From positions 2,232,001 to 2,296,000 of the forward strand of contig NZ_CP066149.1 of the NCBI RefSeq assembly GCF_023206395.1: a stretch of DNA of 64,000 bases, in the 5' to 3' direction. The notes under the pieces are model-generated. The model was not told the origin of the DNA, ran no database searches, and saw only the letters and a program-made list of their open reading frames with translations. Both the position numbers and the translations under genes were made by a program. Source of the stretch: Vibrio sp. ED004. Lineage in GTDB: Bacteria; Pseudomonadota; Gammaproteobacteria; Enterobacterales; Vibrionaceae. Positions 57,824-64,000 of this stretch are shown piece after piece. How positions within the stretch are numbered: position 1 is the first letter of the stretch; every line of letters starts with the position of its first letter.

Positions 57824-59179
57824 CTATCTAATAACGAGGTAGATAGTTCTGTCGCCGCGTTGGATATTTAGCGCCAAGACGCCCGGTTGTTTCTCAAGAA
57901 TCTCTCTAAATTCAGCAAGGTTCTTAACGGTTTGGCGATTGACGCCAATAATGATGTCGTCTTTGAGAAGTTGATAAGCCTCTGCTGGTGAGCCTTGAGC
58001 CACACTTGACACCTTCACGCCTGTTGCTGAGTCGCTGTCTGTTGTGTTGGTGAGTTCAGCGCCAGCAAGTCCCTCATGGAGCTTTTCTGCTTGTGTCTTA
58101 CTGTTGGTTGATTCACCAAGGGTTACGTCAAAGGTCTTACTCTTTCCATCGCGAACCACACCAAGTTCAATTTGCTTACCCGCACCTAGAGTTGCCACCT
58201 TGGCTCTCAGTTCACTAAAGGTATCAATGCGCTTACCGTTGATAGAGACAATAATATCGCCCGCTTTCAGGCCTGCTTTGTCTGCGGCACTGTCAGGTAC
58301 AATTTGGCTAACAAAGGCCCCTTTACTGGATTCATAACCTAGTGCTTCTGCCAATTCAGAGGTGACTTCTCCGCCTTGAACACCAAGCATGCCACGTTTT
58401 ACTTCACCGAAATCGAGGATTTGTTCTGTCAGGTTTTTCATCATATTGGATGGGATTGCAAAGCCGATACCGACATTACCTCCGTTAGGGCCAAGAATGG
58501 CAGTGTTGATACCAATCAGTTCACCGTTGAGATTCACTAGTGCGCCACCAGAGTTACCGCTGTTGATTGCTGCATCGGTTTGAATGAAGTTCTCAAAGTT
58601 CTCTAGATTCAGGCCGCTGCGACCAAGCGCAGAAACAATACCGGATGTCACGGTTTGACCGAGCCCAAATGGGTTACCGATTGCGACACTAAAATCACCG
58701 ACTCTTAACTTGTCCGAGTCTGCGACTTTTATCTGGGTAAGGTTTTTCGCTTCTTCGAGTTTAAGTAGTGCGATATCTGACATCTGGTCGCCACCGATAA
58801 GCTCGGCATCGTATTCTCGACCATCATGAAGTTTTACTTTGATATCGTCGGCACCATTAATCACATGGTAGTTAGTCACGATATGGCCTTTCTTGGCATC
58901 AATGATCACACCAGAGCCTAATCCGCGGAATGGGCGCTCTCGTGTTTGTTCGGGACCAAAAAAGAATTGAAATTGTTCAGGGATTTGCTGACGTTGTACC
59001 TGTTTGCCTTCTACGGCAATACTAACCACAGCGGGGGTCACTTGTTCAAGCATAGGCGCGAGGCTTGGTAATTGTTCGTTACCCACACTTAATGGCAGTG
59101 CGGCTGTTGCTTGAATGGGGGTGATGATTGAACTTAAGCTTAAAGTCAGTACTGATAAAGCAAGCAAAGGTTTTTTCAT
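57824..59179 (-). CDS. degQ: Periplasmic serine endoprotease DegQ/DegP family
   Basis: A 451-residue periplasmic chaperone-protease that degrades misfolded envelope proteins. The signal peptide spans about 1-27 (MKKPLLALSVLTLSLSSII then an Ala-rich end). The triad is His in HIVTNYHVINGAD, Asp in MSDIALLKLE and Ser in INSGNSGGALVN. Two PDZ domains follow. The length and its pairing with degS fit DegQ; many Vibrio annotations call it DegP/HtrA. ATG 59179 is preferred because GGAG is six bases upstream; ATG 59182 is adjacent, and the open frame to 59272 lacks support. Confidence 0.92.
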   Translation of the reverse strand: MKKPLLALSVLTLSLSSIITPIQATAALPLSVGNEQLPSLAPMLEQVTPAVVSIAVEGKQVQRQQIPEQFQFFFGPEQTRERPFRGLGSGVIIDAKKGHIVTNYHVINGADDIKVKLHDGREYDAELIGGDQMSDIALLKLEEAKNLTQIKVADSDKLRVGDFSVAIGNPFGLGQTVTSGIVSALGRSGLNLENFENFIQTDAAINSGNSGGALVNLNGELIGINTAILGPNGGNVGIGFAIPSNMMKNLTEQILDFGEVKRGMLGVQGGEVTSELAEALGYESSKGAFVSQIVPDSAADKAGLKAGDIIVSINGKRIDTFSELRAKVATLGAGKQIELGVVRDGKSKTFDVTLGESTNSKTQAEKLHEGLAGAELTNTTDSDSATGVKVSSVAQGSPAEAYQLLKDDIIIGVNRQTVKNLAEFREILEKQPGVLALNIQRGDRTIYLVIR

Positions 59180-59306
59180 CATAAACTCCTCTCTAGTTAA
59201 GGTCTTACCCCTCTCACTACGTGTAATAAGTATGAGAAGTTTCAAATGACCTGAGTGAAAGTTATGACTCAAAAACCTTTGTAAAGTTCACAGAAGTGTT
59301 AAATGT

Positions 59307-59762
59307 TTATGATGCTTTTGCTGTCACTACATCAGGAGCATCAATGATCTCTTTCTTCTGTTCTGTAAATAAACCGGTTGCGCCATTCGCGTAATCTTTC
59401 GGTTGTTCCTCAAGAGTCGCTTCTTTAATTGAAGGCTTATCTTGTGATTTGTCCGAATGAGCCGCAGCTGTTTTCACAAACGGGTTATCTTGCTCTGGCA
59501 GGTTGGGAATCAGCTCTGAGCTTGTTTTTTCCATGTGTTGGTACAGTTTCGTGTAGTCCTTACCTAAGGTGTCCAACATTTCTGCTGATTTCGCAAAGTG
59601 GTCAGCCAGCTCTTGTCGCTGCTGTTCCAGGGCAAACTTTGCGCTATCCAATTCTTTCTGTACGTTCTTTTGTTTTTTGTATTCAGGTGTCATAAGACGA
59701 GAAATAGCGACCCCTAAAATAACTCCGACTAGTAAACCGGCAACGGCATACATCCAAGGCAT
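59307..59762 (-). CDS. zapG: YhcB/ZapG family (DUF1043) membrane protein
   Basis: A 151-residue protein with one N-terminal membrane helix (MPWMYAVAGLLVGVILGVAI, about 1-22) and a cytoplasmic coiled coil (about 28-95; KNVQKELDSAKFALEQQR). A flexible polar tail with DNPF follows. The family coordinates cell division and envelope growth. It lies between degQ and zapE, as yhcB does in E. coli. Confidence 0.9.
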   Translation of the reverse strand: MPWMYAVAGLLVGVILGVAISRLMTPEYKKQKNVQKELDSAKFALEQQRQELADHFAKSAEMLDTLGKDYTKLYQHMEKTSSELIPNLPEQDNPFVKTAAAHSDKSQDKPSIKEATLEEQPKDYANGATGLFTEQKKEIIDAPDVVTAKAS

Positions 59763-59981
59763 AACAGCTCCTTATTATTGTTTTTAACATGTTTGTTACT
59801 GCTTAGTTACACGTGCTACGGCTCCATGGTACTATGAGAGAGCCGCAGTATAAAGAGAAATGCGTGTGCGCTAGTTAGCAGTTTAGTGCTGCATTATTCA
59901 CCGCATTACTTAATCTATCGTACTGTCTGAGCCCATTTTTATTTGCTGTCTGAATATCGCTTTCATTGTGGAAATGTCGTC

Positions 59982-61085
59982 ATGAATCCCGTCAAAAAAT
60001 ACGAACAAGATATAAAAGAACATGGATTTCAAAGAGATCCAGCACAAGAGCAAGCAGTTAAATCTTTAGATGAACTCTTTCATCAATTCCAAGATTACAT
60101 GAATACGCCCATTCCTCAACTGACTCGATTCCAGAAATTAATGGGTAAAAAGCCAGAACTGCCACAACCACCGAAAGGTCTCTATTTTTGGGGCGGTGTA
60201 GGGCGCGGTAAAACTTATCTAATGGATACGTTCTACGATGCCCTACCGACCACTAAAAAAATGCGTGTTCACTTTCACCGCTTTATGTATCGAGTGCATG
60301 ATGAGTTGAAGGGATTAGGTAACGTTAGCGAACCATTGCCTTTGGTCGCGGATAAATTGAAAGAAGAGGCGGATATTATCTGCTTCGATGAATTCTTTGT
60401 TTCCGATATTACGGATGCCATGATCCTAGGAACTTTGTTCCAAGAGTTATTCGCTCGTAACGTTATCTTGGTGGCAACCTCAAACATTCCGCCGGCAGAT
60501 CTGTATCGTAACGGTTTGCAACGCGCGCGTTTCTTACCTGCAATTAAGCTGATTCAAGATAACTGCCATATTCTTAATGTTGATAGCGGCATTGATTATC
60601 GTCTACGTACCTTAGAGCAGGCTGAAATTTATCATTACCCGTTGGATAGCCAAGCGAATATCAACCTAGAAAAATATTACGCACAGTTAGTCGGTGAAGA
60701 TAAAGAGAAGCTTAAGCAGATCGAGGTTAACCACCGTCAACTGGATGTCGTTGAAGCGAGCGATGGCGTACTGCATGGTACTTTTGCTCAGCTTTGTCAG
60801 TCGGCTCGTAGCCAGAATGACTACATTGAGCTCTCACGTGTTTACCATACCGTTCTGTTGGCTGATGTACTGCAAATGGGCGCGACTTCAGATGACGCAG
60901 CTAGACGTTTTATTGCGTTGGTAGATGAGTTCTACGAGCGTAATGTGAAATTGATTATTTCAGCGGAAGTTGAGCTAGAAAAACTGTATACCCATGGCCA
61001 GCTAGAGTTTGAATTTAAACGTTGTCAGTCGCGTTTAATCGAAATGCAGAGCCATGAATATTTGGCAAAAGAACACTTAAGTTAG
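59982..61085 (+). CDS. zapE: Cell division ATPase ZapE
   Basis: A 367-residue AFG1-like AAA ATPase that acts at the division ring and destabilises FtsZ polymers in the presence of ATP. Walker A is WGGVGRGKTYLMD and Walker B is IICFDEFFVSDI; LVATSNIPPADLYRNGLQR is the sensor-1 segment. ATG 59982 (MNPVKKYEQDIKEHG) is chosen over the TTG at 59943 by family start, although its ribosome site is weak. It is divergent from zapG, the order seen in E. coli (yhcB, zapE, rplM). Confidence 0.93.
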   Translation: MNPVKKYEQDIKEHGFQRDPAQEQAVKSLDELFHQFQDYMNTPIPQLTRFQKLMGKKPELPQPPKGLYFWGGVGRGKTYLMDTFYDALPTTKKMRVHFHRFMYRVHDELKGLGNVSEPLPLVADKLKEEADIICFDEFFVSDITDAMILGTLFQELFARNVILVATSNIPPADLYRNGLQRARFLPAIKLIQDNCHILNVDSGIDYRLRTLEQAEIYHYPLDSQANINLEKYYAQLVGEDKEKLKQIEVNHRQLDVVEASDGVLHGTFAQLCQSARSQNDYIELSRVYHTVLLADVLQMGATSDDAARRFIALVDEFYERNVKLIISAEVELEKLYTHGQLEFEFKRCQSRLIEMQSHEYLAKEHLS

Positions 61086-61167
61086 CTCTGATTATCTCGA
61101 ATAAGAAATAGAATTAAAAAAATCGTGATTTTGTTCAAAAAGAGGTGATTTTTTCTTCGCTCTTCTC

Positions 61168-61332
61168 TATAATCCTGCGACCTACCGTTACTGCGGGCCT
61201 CTAGCGATGAGTAAAATCACGTTATGCCAAGAGTTTTCCAACACTCGAAGGGGTGATGAATGGTAACTCTTAGACAGTGGGAATACGCGAGTATTCCTTA
61301 AGTGTAAATTTTTTAAATAGGTAATTATTAGC
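61168..61332 (+). promoter_or_regulatory. rplM-rpsI promoter and mRNA leader
   Basis: TATAAT at 61168-61173 is a perfect -10. The roughly 150-base leader then contains GGAATAC-GCGA-GTATTCC (near 61281-61298), about 35 bases before the rplM start. L13 is known to repress its own operon through the leader in E. coli, so this hairpin is a candidate control element. Confidence 0.6.
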
Positions 61333-61761
61333 ATGAAAACTTTCGTTGCTAAACCAGAAACTGTAAAACGCGACTGGTATGTTGTAGACGCTGAAGGCAA
61401 AACTCTTGGCCGTCTAGCAAGTGAAATCGCTTCTCGCCTACGCGGCAAGCACAAAGCAGAATACACTCCTCACGTAGACACTGGTGATTACATCATCGTT
61501 GTTAACGCTGAGAAAGTTGCTGTAACTGGTAACAAAGCTAAGGGTAAGGTTTACTACCGTCACTCTGAGTTCCCAGGTGGTCTTAAAACTATCACTTTTG
61601 AAAAGCTAATTGCTAAGAAACCAGAAATGGTTCTAGAACTAGCAGTTAAAGGTATGCTTCCACGTGGTCCTCTAGGCCGCGCGATGTACCGTAAGCTTAA
61701 AGTGTACGCTGGTACTGAGCACAACCATGTTGCTCAACAGCCACAAGTACTAGACATCTAA
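61333..61761 (+). CDS. rplM: 50S ribosomal protein L13
   Basis: A 142-residue large-subunit protein, the same length as in E. coli, starting [20 protein letters not shown]. It carries the family signatures [17 protein letters not shown] and [21 protein letters not shown]. Codon use is strongly biased. It is followed after 13 bases by rpsI in the standard two-gene operon. Confidence 0.98.
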   Translation: MKTFVAKPETVKRDWYVVDAEGKTLGRLASEIASRLRGKHKAEYTPHVDTGDYIIVVNAEKVAVTGNKAKGKVYYRHSEFPGGLKTITFEKLIAKKPEMVLELAVKGMLPRGPLGRAMYRKLKVYAGTEHNHVAQQPQVLDI

Positions 61762-61774
61762 GGGGATTATGAAA

Positions 61775-62167
61775 ATGGCAGAGAATCAATACTACGGCAC
61801 TGGTCGTCGCAAAAGCTCAGCAGCTCGTGTTTTCATCAAACCAGGCTCTGGTGAGATCGTAATCAACAAGCGTAGCCTTGATGTTTACTTCGGTCGTCCA
61901 ACTTCTCGTATGGTTGTTAAGCAACCTCTTGAGCTAGTTGAACTAACTGAGAAACTTGACCTTTACATCACTGTTTCTGGTGGTGGTATTTCTGGTCAAG
62001 CTGGCGCAATCCGCCACGGTATCACTCGCGCTCTTATGGAGTACGATGAAACTCTACGTCCTGCTCTACGTGCAGCTGGCTACGTTACTCGTGACGCTCG
62101 TTGCGTTGAACGTAAGAAAGTTGGTCTACGTAAAGCACGTCGTAAACCTCAATTCTCTAAGCGTTAA
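61775..62167 (+). CDS. rpsI: 30S ribosomal protein S9
   Basis: A 130-residue small-subunit protein with the C-terminal tail [14 protein letters not shown] reaching the P-site tRNA. The start [18 protein letters not shown] at 61775 equals E. coli S9 and stands nine bases after AGGGG. The ATG at 61769 is too close to that site. Conserved [15 protein letters not shown] is present. Confidence 0.98.
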   Translation: MAENQYYGTGRRKSSAARVFIKPGSGEIVINKRSLDVYFGRPTSRMVVKQPLELVELTEKLDLYITVSGGGISGQAGAIRHGITRALMEYDETLRPALRAAGYVTRDARCVERKKVGLRKARRKPQFSKR

Positions 62168-62221
62168 TTTTTCTTTACGAAAAAGTACACGCCCCCAGTT
62201 TTATTACTGGAATTGTGGTTC

Positions 62222-62256
62222 AAAGCTCGGCTATATGCCGGGCTTTTTGTTTTTAT
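62222..62256 (+). terminator. rplM-rpsI terminator
   Basis: AAAGCTCGGC pairs with GCCGGGCTTT (one wobble), then a T-run. The 330-base gap to petA also holds an AT-rich promoter region around 62300-62420 without other genes. Confidence 0.88.
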
Positions 62257-62481
62257 ACCCCCGCTAAACGCTTTCCCTCCCTCGTTTTATTTCCAAATTC
62301 TTATATTTTGAAAGCTTTTGTAACCCAATGTGCGCTTTGCCTCATGATTGTTACAAAAAGGTAGCTTTATCTTGTCAAAAAGTAGGGTTTTATTTATCAT
62401 TTGCCGTCAATAAATAGAACTAAATACATATTTTGTTAGCCATGCTCTTTAATCGGAATAATTTCAATCCATAAGGAGCAA

Positions 62482-62520
62482 ATGGGAGAATGTTTGGATG
62501 AGCAACGCGCCTTTAAATAA
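62482..62520 (+). other. 12-codon ORF overlapping the petA start in another frame
   Basis: ATG 62482 has a better ribosome site (AAGGAG, five bases upstream) than petA itself. It encodes MGECLDEQRAFK and stops at 62520, 20 bases inside petA. It may be chance, or a small translational regulator of petABC. Confidence 0.3.
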
Positions 62521-63088
62521 CGGTCGCAGGCGTTTCTTAACCGCAACAACAGCCGTTGTTGGTGGTTTAGGAGCAGCTGCTGTAGCCGTGCCTTTTATTA
62601 AATCATGGAATCCGAGTGCCAAGGCGAAAGCTGCGGGCGCGCCGGTGGAAGTGGAAGTCAGTAAGTTGGAACCGGGACAAATGGTTCGTGTCGAGTGGCA
62701 AGGTAAACCTGTATGGGTTGTACGCCGTGCTGAATCGGTATTAGAAAACCTAAAGTCTATTGGTGGTCAACTTCGTGACCCTCAATCTGAAGCTGAACAA
62801 CAACCTGAATACGCACAGAACGAATTCCGTTCAATTAAGCCGGAATTCTTCGTTGCTGTTGGTTTCTGTACGCACTTAGGTTGTTCTCCAACTTACCTGC
62901 CAGATTCTTTTGCAGAACAAGTTCAGGGTGTTAAGTCTGGTTTCTTCTGTCCGTGTCATGGTTCGAAATTTGATATGGCTGGTCGAGTATTCCAAGGCGT
63001 ACCTGCACCGTTGAACCTTGTTGTGCCAAAGCATATGTATTTAAGCGACACCAAGATCCTTATCGGTATTGACGAGGGAGATGCATAA
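62498..63088 (+). CDS. petA: Ubiquinol-cytochrome c reductase iron-sulfur subunit (Rieske)
   Basis: A 196-residue Rieske protein of the bc1 complex. It passes electrons from ubiquinol to cytochrome c1. The N-terminus has a Tat-type twin-arginine stretch (NNGRRRFLTATTAVVGG) that is retained as the membrane anchor. The 2Fe-2S cluster ligands are in CTHLGCSP and CPCHGSKFD. GGGAG lies nine bases upstream of ATG 62498. The stop overlaps the petB start (TAATG), so the subunits are translated in step. Confidence 0.95.
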   Translation: MSNAPLNNGRRRFLTATTAVVGGLGAAAVAVPFIKSWNPSAKAKAAGAPVEVEVSKLEPGQMVRVEWQGKPVWVVRRAESVLENLKSIGGQLRDPQSEAEQQPEYAQNEFRSIKPEFFVAVGFCTHLGCSPTYLPDSFAEQVQGVKSGFFCPCHGSKFDMAGRVFQGVPAPLNLVVPKHMYLSDTKILIGIDEGDA

Positions 63089-64000
63089 TGCAAGGACTAC
63101 TAGACTGGGTAGAAAAACGTATACCCGCGATGAATGCTTACAAAAAGCACTTATCTGAATACCCAATGCCTAAGAACTTTAACTTTTGGTACCTTTTCGG
63201 TTCTTTGGCAATGTTGGTGTTAGTTAACCAAATCCTTACAGGTATTTGGCTGACAATGAACTACGTACCGTCTGGCGACGGTGCATTTGCTTCTGTTGAA
63301 TACATCATGCGTGATGTGGAATACGGCTGGCTACTACGTTACATGCACTCGACGGGCGCTTCGGCATTCTTCGTTGTTATCTACTTGCACATGTTCCGTG
63401 GTCTAATTTACGGTTCTTACCAAAAACCTCGTGAGCTACTTTGGATCTTCGGTATGTTGATCTTCTTAGTGCTTATGGCTGAGGCTTTCATGGGTTACTT
63501 ACTACCATGGGGTCAAATGTCTTACTGGGGTGCTCAGGTAATCATTTCTCTGTTTGGTGCGATCCCTGTTATCGGTGATGACCTAACGCTTTGGATCCGT
63601 GGTGACTACATCATCTCTGGTGCAACGCTGAACCGTTTCTTCGCACTGCACGTTATCGCACTACCAATTGTTCTTCTGCTGCTTATCGTACTTCACGTAC
63701 TGGCTCTGCACGAAGTGGGTTCGAATAACCCAGACGGTATCGAGACTAAGCTTCCGAAAGGCACAATGGGCGACGACTACAAAACTCAGTTCCCATTCCA
63801 CAAGGATTACACTAAGAAATACGACATCATCGACTCTATTCCTTTCCACCCATACGGGACTGTGAAAGATATGGTAGGTGTTGCTGGTTTCCTATTCTTG
63901 TTCTGTTATGTGCTGTTCTTTAACCCAGAGATGGGTGGATACTTCCTTGAGCCGCCTAACTTTGAAGCTGCAAACCCACTGAAAACACCAGAGCACATTG
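63088..64000 (+). CDS. petB: Ubiquinol-cytochrome c reductase cytochrome b, 5' part (runs off window)
   Basis: The first 304 codons of cytochrome b, the haem-bearing membrane core of the bc1 complex. The start is MQGLLDWVEKRIPAMNAYKK. Haem-ligand histidines are in YMHSTGASAFFVVIYLHMF (helix B) and HVIALPIVLLLLIVLHVLAL (helix D), spaced 13-14 residues apart. LLPWGQMSYWGA forms part of the quinol-oxidation site. The frame is open to the right edge, so the C-terminal helices and petC lie outside. Start and petA stop overlap by one base. Confidence 0.96.
   Translation, partial: MQGLLDWVEKRIPAMNAYKKHLSEYPMPKNFNFWYLFGSLAMLVLVNQILTGIWLTMNYVPSGDGAFASVEYIMRDVEYGWLLRYMHSTGASAFFVVIYLHMFRGLIYGSYQKPRELLWIFGMLIFLVLMAEAFMGYLLPWGQMSYWGAQVIISLFGAIPVIGDDLTLWIRGDYIISGATLNRFFALHVIALPIVLLLLIVLHVLALHEVGSNNPDGIETKLPKGTMGDDYKTQFPFHKDYTKKYDIIDSIPFHPYGTVKDMVGVAGFLFLFCYVLFFNPEMGGYFLEPPNFEAANPLKTPEHI

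Noticed and set aside
61188..61466. Minus-strand frame across the rplM leader and start
   Set aside because: It is a shadow of rplM, whose codon bias and homology are decisive.
1..64000. CRISPR array, prophage, integron or defence island
   Set aside because: No spaced direct-repeat array, phage genes, attC series or defence nucleases were seen; apart from the two mobile elements the window is core genome.

Overview
The window is chromosomal DNA of a marine gammaproteobacterium, almost certainly a Vibrio. The evidence is gene order: an MJ1255/VC2487-type glycosyltransferase, leuO, a long-chain acyl-CoA synthetase and ilvIH; pykF, a DeoR regulator and glmS; rpsU, yqeY, dnaG and rpoD; cca and gspAB; ygiF, glnE, hldE, tolC, nudF, cpdA, yqiA, parE and parC; degS, degQ, zapE, rplM, rpsI and petAB. 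Protein sequences also read as Vibrio. The species cannot be fixed by eye; a Splendidus-like Vibrio is a guess. Nearly all of the window is core housekeeping DNA, densely packed, with sharp intrinsic terminators between units.

Region 1 (1-13.3 kb) starts with the 3' part of an RND efflux pump gene. Next come a PAP2 phosphatase and a glycosyltransferase, preceded by a Pho-box-like sequence. LeuO, an acyl-CoA synthetase, ilvIH and a Cache-PAS-GGDEF diguanylate cyclase follow. A decayed IS110-family (IS1111-type) element lies between leuO and the acyl-CoA synthetase, immediately after the leuO terminator stem.

Region 2 (13.3-31.6 kb) holds a possible 43-residue membrane protein, a GntR regulator, pykF, a DeoR regulator with glmS, and an O-acetylhomoserine sulfhydrylase. 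It also holds a tRNA-Ile(CAU), the macromolecular synthesis operon, tsaD, a hydrolase, plsY, folB-folK, uppP and cca.

Region 3 (31.6-43.4 kb) holds gspAB for type II secretion, a YgiM-like SH3 protein, and a PiT phosphate transporter with its DUF47 partner. The triphosphatase ygiF is followed by a group II intron carrying a frameshifted reverse transcriptase. The intron has inserted at the terminator shared by ygiF and a convergent voltage-gated K+ channel gene. It has cut off the last codons of the channel, whose reading frame now runs antisense into intron domains VI and V. The channel also has GYRD where GYGD is usual in the selectivity filter. A chemoreceptor follows.

Region 4 (43.4-64 kb) is core: glnE, hldE, tolC, nudF-yqiB-cpdA-yqiA-parE-parC, degS and degQ, zapG, zapE, rplM-rpsI, and petA-petB with petB running off the right edge. 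No CRISPR array, prophage, toxin-antitoxin pair or defence island was seen. The most informative oddities are the two terminator-associated mobile elements, the rewritten channel C-terminus, the Pho-box-linked lipid genes, and several perfect palindromes with no assigned regulator.
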